Assembly (NCBI GenBank): GCA_964409335.1
Contig: CAYPCW010000006.1
Coordinates: 6,266 to 70,265, forward strand
DNA: 64,000 nt
Direction of reading: 5' to 3'
From: JABMOW01 sp964409335
GTDB taxonomy: Bacteria; Fidelibacterota; Marinisomatia; SCGC-AAA003-L08; JACNLC01
Numbering within the stretch: position 1 is the stretch's first letter; every line of letters begins with the position of its first letter. The notes below the pieces were generated by a model. The model did not search any database and was not told where the DNA came from. It saw nothing but the letters and a program-made list of their open reading frames with translations. A program made the position numbers and the translations under genes. Of the stretch, positions 7,186 through 16,017 are shown in pieces.

Positions 7186-7776
7186 TTATTTTGGGTGTAA
7201 AAACTTGGATAAAACCGTATCCAGATCGGTATCAGAAATGGAACTCTGGGCGTCGCCGGGGAAGATCAGGCTGTGAAATATTCCACCGATGGCACGCATC
7301 AGAAGGTCTGGCTGAATATCCACAAAATCTCCGATAGCGACACCATCTTCGAGAATACCGTGAAGTGTGGCATAGAGACGGTTCTGGTAGGTTTTCCAGG
7401 AACCGTTCCTGATGGATTCCACCGGGATGGATTTTGGAACGATAAAAAGAAATTCATATAGCGTGCGATTTAATTTCACCTGATCCGCAATGGCATTGAG
7501 GAGTTTTATAAATTTGTTTCGCGGTGTATCGTTGCCAATGACAACGGATTCAATACTTTCCAGCAGACGCATCCAGCCTCGTTCCAGGATGGCGTGAAAT
7601 ACTTCTTCCTTTGATGGAAAATAATAATACAACGAGGCTTTTCCGAATCCGGCTTCAGCGGCGATTTCATTCATGGTGGAGCCTTCAATCCCGATACGAC
7701 TGAATACCTCCAGCGCAGCATCCAATATCCGTTCTTTTCTGGCGGCCCGTTCTTCTAATTGTCTGTTACTGACCAT
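7186..7776 (-). CDS. TetR-family transcriptional regulator
   Basis: A 196-residue repressor-type protein. Residues 10-60 form the TetR helix-turn-helix (RKERILDAALEVFSRIGIEGSTMNEIAAEAG then GKASLYYYFPSKEEVF). The remaining 135 residues are an all-helical ligand-binding domain with no recognisable effector class. It lies about 400 bp downstream of the heme-uptake operon on the same strand and 100 bp upstream of the acetyltransferase, so its target is not clear. A palindrome at 11341-11356 upstream of the TonB gene is one possible operator, with no direct support. Confidence 0.9.
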   Translation of the reverse strand: MVSNRQLEERAARKERILDAALEVFSRIGIEGSTMNEIAAEAGFGKASLYYYFPSKEEVFHAILERGWMRLLESIESVVIGNDTPRNKFIKLLNAIADQVKLNRTLYEFLFIVPKSIPVESIRNGSWKTYQNRLYATLHGILEDGVAIGDFVDIQPDLLMRAIGGIFHSLIFPGDAQSSISDTDLDTVLSKFLHPK

Positions 7777-8177
7777 ATTTTTATTTTAAAATCCCGTCAA
7801 ACTTACAAGAGTTTCCTCTAAAAATCAGATTCAATCTTCCTCGGCGGGTCTCAATCTTCTTGACGGCAGACGGAGCAGAAAAAAACTCCTTTGCTGCCAA
7901 ACGGTAATGTAAGTGTATCCATAGCACGGATGATTCGGGCTGAACGCATACCTGCGAAAATGATACTTAAACAACCCCGGTTTTCACCGGCTTTTCAAAC
8001 CACAGGAACCGTTGAACCCCTTAGATTACTATTCTGTCAAGTAACAGATAAACTGCGCAAAACAATTTCACCGGTTACCCTGCAACAAAGGAGTCTCCTA
8101 ACAACATTCTGTCCGGGGCGCTGATCCATACCGGACAGGATGCTTGGGATCTATGTCAAAAACCTGAAATGCCCGGC
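7777..8177. other. Intergenic region between HmuY-like gene and TetR gene
   Basis: About 400 bases. It should hold the TetR promoter on the minus strand. A hairpin with 8-bp stem CTGTCCGG/CCGGACAG (8109-8138) lies just downstream of the HmuY-like gene but lacks a U-tract. A 77-codon plus-strand frame here (7891-8124) has no family features and I do not treat it as a gene. Confidence 0.5.
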
Positions 8178-9134
8178 TTATAAACCTTCGTAAGAGAATA
8201 ACATAATTCCGGAATTATACAGTTTAAATTGAAGTTTATATACGTAGTTACCGGTATCAATGATATATACATATCCAGGATTTTCAACGATGACTTTATG
8301 GTTATAGGGTGGTTCCGGATGATACACCAGAACCATGTAGTCGCCGCCATATCCCAGGGGATGCATATCTGCCTCATCCATCATCCATCCGGAAACGGGG
8401 GCGGTGACAACGTCATCAAATGCCATGTCATCAATGATTGCCACCTGAACAGAGGCGTCCATGTTGGTCAGAATGGTTGGCATATACATAAAGCTGGATA
8501 ATTCAGGGGAATATTCCGGTACGAGGGTCAGAGCGAGCTGCCAGTCAGCAGTCGGAATAACTGATCCGGTTGTCAGATCAAAATAAGCGGGTTCGGCGCT
8601 CGTATAAGGGATCGTTGCTGTTTCGGCGGCGCCATAAGTCCCGTCGGTATTCCGGAATGCATACTGTATCGAAAAGGAAGACGGGGACCCTGAAAGCACT
8701 TCAAATTTGACCCACTCGTAGGATGCCGTACGAATAAAATAAACACTGCCATCCCCCTGAATGCTGTGGTCAGAGGGATTATACGTTGACATATCCATCC
8801 ACGAATCGCCCACCACATAATTGCCGTCGCCATCTGAAGCGTATCCAGCAGTGGGCAATGTGGCGGTTGTGAAATCGTTGATGCCAGACTTCACCCCAAC
8901 CACGCCTGCGCTTCCGTTGAGACCGACTAAATAGGTCATGTCCCCTGAAAGAAAGGTGATGTCATGAACATTTTCATACGATACACTCCCAAAATTGAAA
9001 AACAACGGCGCCTGATTAATATCTGTTGTTGTAATCTCGATGCCCGTAACATTATTATCATCTTTTGTATTATCACACCCTGTCATGATGAACATGAATG
9101 CCGATATTGCAACCACGAAATACTTACTTCTCAT
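8178..9134 (-). CDS. HmuY-like heme-binding lipoprotein
   Basis: A 318-residue lipoprotein with signal ending FMFIMTGC (Cys20). The mature protein is beta-rich and ends NPGYVYIIDTGNYVYKLQF plus KLYNSG, and early on reads PLFFNFGSVSYENVHDITF; these are the recurring landmarks of the HmuY family, in which surface lipoproteins capture heme and pass it to a TonB receptor. The start overlaps the receptor gene by 11 nt with GGAG 6 nt upstream, so the two are co-translated. Heme ligands (His or Met pairs) cannot be assigned from sequence alone; some HmuY relatives bind other cofactors. Confidence 0.78.
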   Translation of the reverse strand: MRSKYFVVAISAFMFIMTGCDNTKDDNNVTGIEITTTDINQAPLFFNFGSVSYENVHDITFLSGDMTYLVGLNGSAGVVGVKSGINDFTTATLPTAGYASDGDGNYVVGDSWMDMSTYNPSDHSIQGDGSVYFIRTASYEWVKFEVLSGSPSSFSIQYAFRNTDGTYGAAETATIPYTSAEPAYFDLTTGSVIPTADWQLALTLVPEYSPELSSFMYMPTILTNMDASVQVAIIDDMAFDDVVTAPVSGWMMDEADMHPLGYGGDYMVLVYHPEPPYNHKVIVENPGYVYIIDTGNYVYKLQFKLYNSGIMLFSYEGL

Positions 9135-11277
9135 TATTTACTCCATTTAGTGTTAATACCAATTCCATGTAATACGTTCTCCCGATGAACGGCCCGTAAT
9201 TTGAATTGGTGTAGTTTGTCATATTTTTTATCCCGCCTTCTAATTGAAGGCTGTGGGTAAATTGAAATTTGGCAGAATAATCCAGGAAATATTGAGAGTT
9301 CCTTTTCTGATCTGCGGTATAAAATTCATTGGTATCCGGGATGTATTCCATGGGGTAATAGGAGCCGATCCATTTGAGCTTGAATGAGTATTGAAACCGG
9401 TTCCCGGAATGCCGGTGTCGGAGTTGAAGATTTCCTGAAAAGGGCTGTGTGTTCGGTAAAACTTCTCCGGTCTTTAAATCCGTATTGTCAACATAGTTTA
9501 ATCCCCAGTTGGCGACCCATTCAGGAGATACATTCCAGTATCCCTGTAATTCCACGCCGGTATACCGGACTTCATCGATATTTTTATAGGTCAGCACATT
9601 GGTGTTCGGGATGCTGTAATCGGATATCATATTGTCAAAATAGGTGCGGTAAATCATTGTGCTTACCCGGTAAACGCCGGGATGGTAATACTCCACTCCG
9701 AAGGTATATCCATTCGACTGTTCGGGTTTTAAATCCGGATTACCAATGACGTGGTATCCGAACTGGATGTGACTCCAGTCGATATACCTGTCCATAAACG
9801 TCGGCATCCGGAACCCATTTCCCCACATCGCCCGGATTTTCCACCGTGCCCCGATGGAAACCATTGCGGCTACCCGGGGACTGTACACCGATGGAATTTC
9901 CGAATTGTCATCCAGGCGGTTTCCGATGACCAGGTTCAATCTTTTCACCGGATTGAAATCATATTGCACGTACAGACTGTTTGACCTAAGTGTTTGACTG
10001 CCATGGGAGATACGGTCGCTTTCATATCGGGCATAGCCCGCTTCACCCCCTACATTAAATGTACAGGTCGCTGTGGAGTACACCCCTGAAATTTCATATT
10101 CCGATTCCGCCTCAAGGGTGTTGTTGACCGATTTTATCTCACCCCAGGGATAGATCTGCCGGTACTGCCTGGAATAATCACTGTATCTCGCGAACTGTGT
10201 CAATATCCAGTTAGAACTGATATCCCAGTTATGTGTCAGGCTGATCAGTTTTCGATCAATTATGGTTTTGGTATTCCCGGTGGAAGTATGGCTTGATTCA
10301 GTGTCCTTAAACAGGGAAAGGGCATTTTTCAACCGTTGCCGGTCGGTCATTTCCCAGTCAATCTTCCCCGAAACCGAATTTTTGCCCACATCGTCAAGTT
10401 CAATATACTCCTTGGTTTGATCCACATTTATAAAATCTCCCTGGATATTGAATAAATATTTCAGGGAATGATAATCATTGCTGTATTCCGCTTTCAGAGA
10501 TCGGTTACCGATACCCAGATCGGCAGGATTAAATGTCCCGTCTCCGCCATCGTAACGAAAAGAAGTGGTAAACTGTTTAGCGATTTCATTACGCGTAATA
10601 ATGTTGATCACACCCCCCATTGCTTCGCTTCCGTACAGGGATGAGTTGGGTCCTTTAATGATCTCCACCCGCTGGATGTTATTTGTCGGAAACTGGTCCA
10701 GCGACACCCGGCTGTTAAATTTGCCTACCACCGGTTGTCCGTCAACCAGGATCAGGATATATTTTGAATCCATGCCCATGAGATTCACAATACTTCCACC
10801 GGCAACCGAAGATGAAACCGATACGCCGGAACGTTGAGAAAGTAACTCTCCCACATCCCGGGCGCCGGAGGTATAAATTTCGTCAGATGTGATGATCTCG
10901 GTGGCAACGGGAACATTTTGAAGAATTTTCGGCGTTCGGGTGGCTGTGATGACGACACTGTTCATCTCGAAAAAAGTTTCGGTTAATTTGATCACCAATG
11001 GAACAATCTCCGGTACGGCCACCGGTACGACTTTGGATTCGTAACCGATATGGCTGATGTTGAGTACCAGCGTGTCATTTGATTCTGCAGGGATTATAAA
11101 CCTTCCCGCTTTATCTGTCGCGGTGCCCTGTTGCGTTCCCTGGATCAGTACGTTGACATTTTCAAGCGGTTCGCCCCGCCTGGCATCCAGGATTGTTCCC
11201 GTGATCAACTCATCAGAAAATAACGCTGTATGAGACGCGATGGCAATCAGGGTGAACGTGACAATGTGCTTTATCAT
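9124..11277 (-). CDS. TonB-dependent outer-membrane receptor (HmuR-like)
   Basis: A 717-residue receptor. Signal peptide at residues 1-20, then a carboxypeptidase-D regulatory-like domain (TGTILDARRGEPLENVNVLIQGT, about 25-105) common in Bacteroidota-type receptors, a TonB box/plug region (VVITATRTPKILQNVPV, then DVGELLSQRSGVSVSSS, VDGQPVVGK, RVEIIKGPNSSLYGSEAMGGVINI, about 110-230), and a barrel to the C-terminus. The GNPDLKPEQSNGYTFGVEY stretch is a standard receptor motif. It would import a ligand, probably heme given the coupled HmuY-like gene, using TonB energy. No periplasmic or inner-membrane transporter genes lie nearby. Confidence 0.92.
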   Translation of the reverse strand: MIKHIVTFTLIAIASHTALFSDELITGTILDARRGEPLENVNVLIQGTQQGTATDKAGRFIIPAESNDTLVLNISHIGYESKVVPVAVPEIVPLVIKLTETFFEMNSVVITATRTPKILQNVPVATEIITSDEIYTSGARDVGELLSQRSGVSVSSSVAGGSIVNLMGMDSKYILILVDGQPVVGKFNSRVSLDQFPTNNIQRVEIIKGPNSSLYGSEAMGGVINIITRNEIAKQFTTSFRYDGGDGTFNPADLGIGNRSLKAEYSNDYHSLKYLFNIQGDFINVDQTKEYIELDDVGKNSVSGKIDWEMTDRQRLKNALSLFKDTESSHTSTGNTKTIIDRKLISLTHNWDISSNWILTQFARYSDYSRQYRQIYPWGEIKSVNNTLEAESEYEISGVYSTATCTFNVGGEAGYARYESDRISHGSQTLRSNSLYVQYDFNPVKRLNLVIGNRLDDNSEIPSVYSPRVAAMVSIGARWKIRAMWGNGFRMPTFMDRYIDWSHIQFGYHVIGNPDLKPEQSNGYTFGVEYYHPGVYRVSTMIYRTYFDNMISDYSIPNTNVLTYKNIDEVRYTGVELQGYWNVSPEWVANWGLNYVDNTDLKTGEVLPNTQPFSGNLQLRHRHSGNRFQYSFKLKWIGSYYPMEYIPDTNEFYTADQKRNSQYFLDYSAKFQFTHSLQLEGGIKNMTNYTNSNYGPFIGRTYYMELVLTLNGVNNEK

Positions 11278-11340
11278 TTTATCCGTTTATCAAAATTTTG
11301 TGTCAGTCTTTATCGGCTTCAACACCATTGTAATATTTTA

Positions 11341-11356
11341 TCGAACCATTGGTCGA
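11341..11356. promoter_or_regulatory. Possible operator palindrome upstream of the TonB receptor gene
   Basis: TCGAACCATTGGTCGA pairs at 6 of 8 positions around its centre and lies 64 bp upstream of the receptor start. A wider AACCATT...AATGGTT inverted repeat overlaps it. It could be bound by a TetR or metal/heme regulator, but I see no second copy before the TetR gene. Confidence 0.25.
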
Positions 11357-11494
11357 AATTTAAACTTAATGGTTTTTATGTACCAATATTTATTTTGCTA
11401 CCTGATTATCGGAATTAAATAATGTTGAGTGTGCTGATGGCAGGTTTATGGCGACTGCGAGAGAAGCGGTCATGCAGTCATCATATAAAGGGGT

Positions 11495-11522
11495 TTCCCG
11501 CCTGATCCGGGAACATTTTTTT
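11495..11522 (+). terminator. Terminator-like hairpin with U-tract, plus strand, no gene upstream
   Basis: TTCCCG, a 7-nt loop, CGGGAA, then CA and seven T on the plus strand. All genes near it are on the minus strand, so it would end an antisense or unknown plus-strand transcript, or is chance. Confidence 0.35.
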
Positions 11523-11544
11523 GAGAGAGACGGAGGGTGTCAGG

Positions 11545-12360
11545 TTACCAATATTTTTCCAGATGAATTTCACCGGGTGATTTTTTCGAATGTTCCTTGA
11601 ATCCTGCTTTCCCCAATACTGCAACAGCGGATTCGATCATCGCCGGGTTCCCGCATAAGAAGATATGCGTATTTTCAGGTAATGGTCTGAATCCCCATGC
11701 GTTTTTGATGAGTTCTCTTTCCCATATGTTCTGAACATAGCCAACTTCACCTCCCCAGGGAACGACTTCCTCGCCTGGCCGGCTGACAACTGGAATATAA
11801 GTGAAATTATCTGCAATATTCCGCAGCGTCATTAATTCGGATCGGTAGCCCAGATCCCAGGAATGCCGTGCACCGTGAATCACTGCAAATTTTCGATTTT
11901 CGCCCAGTCTCAGGTGACTTCTGGTCATACTCATATAGGGCGCAAGTCCTGTACCGGTGCCGATCAATATCAGATTTGTTTCTGGGGGGAGGTCATCAAT
12001 CGTAAATACGCCCTTAATTTTAGGTGCAAGATGTATTTTATCCCCGGATTTCATCGCAAAAATTCTGGGCGTGAGCGATCCGGATCGAACCAGCGTGATG
12101 TAGAGTTCAAGATATTCCTTCTGTTTGGACGCCGATGCCACCGAATATGCCCTGAGAATAAATTTTTCGGGGTCTGCCACCGTATCTTCCCGATCTGCCA
12201 TATCTGTTCTGGGCGCAGACCCGGGAAGACCCAATACCGCATACTGACCGGATTTAAATTCCGGTAATTCCCAGCCATCCGGTACAATTCTTAAAATAAT
12301 AATTTCTGGCGATATACTGATTTTTTGACTCACAAATGCGTTAAATTCTCTTTCTCCCAT
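11545..12360 (-). CDS. Ferredoxin/flavodoxin-NADP(+) reductase family protein
   Basis: A 271-residue flavoprotein of the bacterial FNR type. The N-terminal FAD domain shows KSGQYAVLGLPG and the FAD-contact motif FILRAYSVASA; the C-terminal NADP domain shows LILIGTGTGLAPYMSM and the end motif HIFLCGNPAMIESA, then the terminal HLEKYW. The terminal aromatic residue is as in bacterial FNRs. It would shuttle electrons between NADPH and ferredoxin or flavodoxin in the cytoplasm. An AGGAAG ribosome binding site lies 7 nt before the ATG. It follows tgt and a Nudix gene on the same strand with a 61-nt gap. Confidence 0.9.
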   Translation of the reverse strand: MGEREFNAFVSQKISISPEIIILRIVPDGWELPEFKSGQYAVLGLPGSAPRTDMADREDTVADPEKFILRAYSVASASKQKEYLELYITLVRSGSLTPRIFAMKSGDKIHLAPKIKGVFTIDDLPPETNLILIGTGTGLAPYMSMTRSHLRLGENRKFAVIHGARHSWDLGYRSELMTLRNIADNFTYIPVVSRPGEEVVPWGGEVGYVQNIWERELIKNAWGFRPLPENTHIFLCGNPAMIESAVAVLGKAGFKEHSKKSPGEIHLEKYW

Positions 12361-12421
12361 TGTTTTACTTCCTATAATTGTATATTAAATGCGGCATGTT
12401 ACTTTTCATGAACGGTAAATC

Positions 12422-12913
12422 TCAGGGATGATATAAAGTCTGATTTCCCGTTTCAAGGTCCACTTCTGTAAATGTCTGTTTAAGTTTTTCATCAATCAAC
12501 ATGGTGTAAAATTTACGAACACCGGATTTCTGCTGGTCCCATAATAACAGGTGTTCCGCTATGTCGATGGCACACCACCTGAACTCTGCATGTTCTTTTG
12601 ACAACCGCACATTTTTGGATCCTGTGACTGCCCCAAACACCGGTATCAGATTCATTCGATCTTCTCCCGCTTCATAATAATGGTTCACCTGATCGATGAC
12701 CCATAATTTTTCTGCAGCCAAACCGGTTTCTTCAGTCGTTTCCCGTAAAGCGGTCATGTAGGGTCTTTCATTTTCACGAATTTTACCGGTCACACATTGC
12801 CATATCCCCGGATAAATTTGATCGTCAGCCCGTTTTAACAGTAAAAATTCAGGATGCCCGGATGACAGGGAACAGATGTGGCAATCCATTACCCGAACAA
12901 CGATATCCGTCAT
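12422..12913 (-). CDS. Nudix hydrolase, NudB-like
   Basis: A 163-residue Nudix enzyme. The Nudix box is complete: GKIRENERPYMTALRETTEE then TGL. The layout (short N-terminal strand, FLLLKRADDQIYPGIWQCVTGKI, C-terminal EHAEFRWCAIDIAEHLLLW) resembles dihydroneopterin-triphosphate/dATP pyrophosphatases, which act in folate or nucleotide metabolism. The start is the ATG at 12913, which overlaps the tgt stop as ATGA; an upstream in-frame start would add 14 residues from inside tgt. Substrate is inferred from resemblance only. Confidence 0.85.
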   Translation of the reverse strand: MTDIVVRVMDCHICSLSSGHPEFLLLKRADDQIYPGIWQCVTGKIRENERPYMTALRETTEETGLAAEKLWVIDQVNHYYEAGEDRMNLIPVFGAVTGSKNVRLSKEHAEFRWCAIDIAEHLLLWDQQKSGVRKFYTMLIDEKLKQTFTEVDLETGNQTLYHP

Positions 12914-14043
12914 GCGCCCTCTGCCCCAAATTGCAGAAGAAAACGCCGGGACCAAGGCGTAAAAGTATCATTTAAAATGGCCTGGCGGATGAGGGACATG
13001 AGATGCAGATAAAAATGAAGATTATGCTGTGTGGCAATCCGCAAACCCAATATCTCTTTGGTTTTGAACAGATGGTGGAGATACGCCCGGCTGTACTGAG
13101 CAGACATGGGTGCAAATCCCGAGTCATCGACGGGTGAAAAATCATACTGATATTTTGCATTCCGGATATTCACTTTCCCATCGAACGTAAATAGTTGACC
13201 ATTTCGGGCATTCCGGGTTGGCATCACACAATCGAATATGTCCACGCCTCTGGCAACGTTTTGCACAAGGTCGGCGGGTGTACCTACCCCCATCAGGTAG
13301 CGCGGTTTATCTACCGGTAAAATTTCACAGATAAATTGAGTGGTATCCAGCATTTCATTTTTGGGTTCACCCACGGCCAGACCGCCGATAGCGTACGCCC
13401 CGGCGTCCAATGCCATCACCTCACCGGCAGATTGTTTTCGCAGGGCATGATCGGTTCCACCCTGAACGATGGGTAAAATCACCTGGTGATGTCCGTAAAG
13501 CGGATCTGTATTCCGGTAATGATCCATGCTTCTTTTTGCCCAGAGGGTCGTCTGAACCATAGCATCAGCCCAGGTTGACCGGTCTGCATCCCCGGGTGGA
13601 CAAATATCCAGCATCATCATGAAATCCGAGCCGATCGTTCGCTGGATGTCCACTACTTTTTCAGGGGTCAAATGGTGGCTGGAACCATCCAAATGGGATT
13701 GGAAGGTCACTCCGTCGTCGGAGATCTTCCGCAGCCCCGGGAGGCTGAAAATCTGAAATCCGCCGGAATCAGTGAGGATTGCCCCGCCCCAGTTCATAAA
13801 TCCGTGTAAGCCGCCGGCTGCATGTAAGATGTCCGTTCCCGGCCGAAGGTACAGGTGGTAGGTATTGCTCAGGAGAATACCGCTCATCGCCCCGATCTCT
13901 TCTGATGATTGGGTTTTTACGGCTCCATAGGTTCCGACAGGCATAAAAAAAGGCGTCTCCAATGCTCCGTGTCCCGTATGAATCAATCCGGCTCTTGCAG
14001 AGGATTGAGGATCTGTTTTATGAAGTTGAAAAAGGGAGTCCAA
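12910..14043 (-). CDS. tgt: tRNA-guanine transglycosylase (Tgt)
   Basis: Exchanges guanine 34 of GUN-anticodon tRNAs for preQ1 in queuosine synthesis. 377 residues, the usual bacterial length. Visible motifs: TPFFMPVGTYGAVKTQ, LTDSGGFQIFSLPGLRKISDDGVTFQSHLDGS, DICPPG, IVQGGTD, YAIGGLAVGEPK and GVDIFDCVMPTRNARNGQLFT, including the catalytic Asp residues (DSGGFQ and FDCVMPTR). Of the usual Zn-binding cluster (CxCxxC then H) I see no cysteines: the corresponding stretch reads YQYDFSPVDDSGFAPM, so zinc may be absent. The start is TTG at 14043 with no evident ribosome binding site. It lies 7 nt after the S9 peptidase stop. Confidence 0.93.
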   Translation of the reverse strand: MDSLFQLHKTDPQSSARAGLIHTGHGALETPFFMPVGTYGAVKTQSSEEIGAMSGILLSNTYHLYLRPGTDILHAAGGLHGFMNWGGAILTDSGGFQIFSLPGLRKISDDGVTFQSHLDGSSHHLTPEKVVDIQRTIGSDFMMMLDICPPGDADRSTWADAMVQTTLWAKRSMDHYRNTDPLYGHHQVILPIVQGGTDHALRKQSAGEVMALDAGAYAIGGLAVGEPKNEMLDTTQFICEILPVDKPRYLMGVGTPADLVQNVARGVDIFDCVMPTRNARNGQLFTFDGKVNIRNAKYQYDFSPVDDSGFAPMSAQYSRAYLHHLFKTKEILGLRIATQHNLHFYLHLMSLIRQAILNDTFTPWSRRFLLQFGAEGA

Positions 14044-14050
14044 AGGAAGT

Positions 14051-15862
14051 CTATGGTTGGACAGGGATGTGTTTCATGAGAAATGCCTCTACAGCACGAT
14101 AGAAATCGAACATGTTCTCCTCGTTGCGGAACCCATGCCCCTCATCTTCCTTTACCAGATACTCCACGCTGACTCCCCGGCTTCGGAGCGCCTCCACCAT
14201 TTGGTCCGATTCACTTTTTTTGACACGGGGATCATTTTTTCCCTGAACGATCATTAAAGGTGTTTTGATTTTATCGGCATTTAATGCAGGTGAATTTTCG
14301 GTGAACAACTGCTTATCTTTTTCCGGATGCCCGACCATTTCATACATCATTTCAAGATATGGTTTCCAGTATGGCGGAATGGTTTCGAGAAAAGAAAACA
14401 GATTTGATACTCCAAATCCGTCGATAGCGCAGGCATAGAAACCGGGTGTTTTTACAATCCCGGCAAGCGTTGCGTACCCACCATAACTTCCGCCATAGAT
14501 GGCAATTTTTTGTGGGTTGGCTATGCCTTGATCAATCAGATATTGAACGCCATCGGTAATATCATCCTGCATGGATAACCCCCATTGTTTGAAGGAAGCT
14601 TTCATAAAGGCTCTTCCATACCCCGTTGATCCGCGGAAATTCATCTGAAGTACGGCAAATCCACGATTAGCGAGAAATTGTACCGTCGGATCAAATCCCC
14701 AGACATCCCTGTGCCACGGACCGCCATGAGGATGCACAACCAGAGGTAGTGATGCCGGCTCTCTATCCCCGGGAAGAGTGAGATATCCGTGGATGGTCAG
14801 ACCGTCCCTTGCCGGATAGGCGATTGGGGTCATCTCCGCCATGTCATTCTCCCGCAACCAGGGTGAAAGATCAAACAGTTTGGTGAGCGCCATCGAGGAA
14901 ATATCGCAGAAATAATAACTCCCCCGCGTCCTGTCGCTGCCGGAATATACCGTACAGCAGGTTTCGTCCCGATTCATTGACGTGACCGAATTGATATACC
15001 CGGGGAGTTTGCCATCGATAAACTGCTGTAGTCTTTCTCTTTCATCATCGAAAAAACGGTATTGTAATTTGGCAATGGTGAATGCGACGCCTGTAATCAC
15101 TTTTCTTTTTTTAGAAAACAGTAATCGTCCCACATCAACTTCAGGGTGTTGGAAGATCAACTCTGTTTCTTTTCCCGTTTCTAATTCAAAAGAGAAGATG
15201 GCTGATTTATCCCTGCCAACATTGGAAGCAACATAGATGGACTGGTTATCAAACGTAAAAAATAGCGGGGAAGCAACCTCCTTGAAATTATAGGTTGCAA
15301 TGTTTCGCCATTGATCCGTTTCTGTTTTTCTGTGCAGAATACCTGTGTTCACCCCATCCGTGGTAGTGGCAAGTAAGAGATGACCATCATGATCAGTCAC
15401 CCAGCTTGATACATTCCCCGGATTCTCTGCGGTCAATTGCAGCTCACCGGTGTAAACCTGTAATCTGTAAACATCAAATATTTCACGGTTACGCAGGTTC
15501 ATTTGGACCAGGATATGGTTATCATCCTTATCAAGAACATCTACGATGCCACATTTAACGGTTTCTTCGGGAGTCATATCAACCGCTTTTGACCCGTCTG
15601 ATCCGATAGCATACAGCCGGGTATTCTCATCGCCATCCCGATCTTTGAGATAGATCAACCGATCATTGTTTGCCCACACATAATCTGAAATATCCCGGTC
15701 TTCTATACTGGTTATCCGGGTTTTCTCGTGGGATGAAACGGGCATGACAAACAGATTTAACTGCCTGGCGAATGGTGCAAGGTAAGCAATATGTTTGCCA
15801 TCCGGGCTCAGTTTAACATTGATAATCGCTGGTTTTTTGTAGAAATCTTCCAGGGGGATCAT
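14051..15862 (-). CDS. S9 family serine peptidase (acylaminoacyl-peptidase/prolyl oligopeptidase type)
   Basis: A 603-residue peptidase without signal peptide, so probably cytoplasmic. Residues 10-340 form a TolB-like beta-propeller beginning KLSPDGKHIAYLAP. The alpha/beta-hydrolase domain follows, with the nucleophile in YGGSYGGYATLAG (Ser459), Asp544 in GKNDPRV and His576 in EGHGF; all three catalytic residues are in place. GLTIHGYLTLPG and HPHGGPWHRDVWGFD mark the S9C-like oxyanion region. It would cut short peptides that fit through the propeller. AAGGAAT lies 9 nt before the ATG. It heads the tgt-Nudix-FNR series. Confidence 0.92.
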   Translation of the reverse strand: MIPLEDFYKKPAIINVKLSPDGKHIAYLAPFARQLNLFVMPVSSHEKTRITSIEDRDISDYVWANNDRLIYLKDRDGDENTRLYAIGSDGSKAVDMTPEETVKCGIVDVLDKDDNHILVQMNLRNREIFDVYRLQVYTGELQLTAENPGNVSSWVTDHDGHLLLATTTDGVNTGILHRKTETDQWRNIATYNFKEVASPLFFTFDNQSIYVASNVGRDKSAIFSFELETGKETELIFQHPEVDVGRLLFSKKRKVITGVAFTIAKLQYRFFDDERERLQQFIDGKLPGYINSVTSMNRDETCCTVYSGSDRTRGSYYFCDISSMALTKLFDLSPWLRENDMAEMTPIAYPARDGLTIHGYLTLPGDREPASLPLVVHPHGGPWHRDVWGFDPTVQFLANRGFAVLQMNFRGSTGYGRAFMKASFKQWGLSMQDDITDGVQYLIDQGIANPQKIAIYGGSYGGYATLAGIVKTPGFYACAIDGFGVSNLFSFLETIPPYWKPYLEMMYEMVGHPEKDKQLFTENSPALNADKIKTPLMIVQGKNDPRVKKSESDQMVEALRSRGVSVEYLVKEDEGHGFRNEENMFDFYRAVEAFLMKHIPVQP

Positions 15863-16017
15863 ATGTGAATTCCTTCGGGGTTAGATTTTAATAACAGGCT
15901 ACCTTGCCCGGAGATTGATTTTCTTTGGTCAATTCCGTACTCCGGCTTTGTCATGCCTTCGTTGAATAATATTCAGGGTGCACGTTTCCCCAAAGTCGAG
16001 GTTCATGTGGAACTAAA
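15863..16017. other. Short intergenic region
   Basis: It separates the small basic protein gene from the S9 peptidase gene and contains the peptidase leader. No other element seen. Confidence 0.4.

Noticed and set aside
7891..8124. 77-codon plus-strand frame
   Set aside because: No ribosome binding site, no protein features, lies in a regulatory gap between minus-strand genes.
8109..8138. Hairpin after the HmuY-like gene as an intrinsic terminator
   Set aside because: Good stem but no U-tract on either strand.
12914..12955. 14-residue extension of the Nudix protein
   Set aside because: It is the tgt C-terminus in another frame; ATG 12913 overlaps the tgt stop in the usual ATGA manner.
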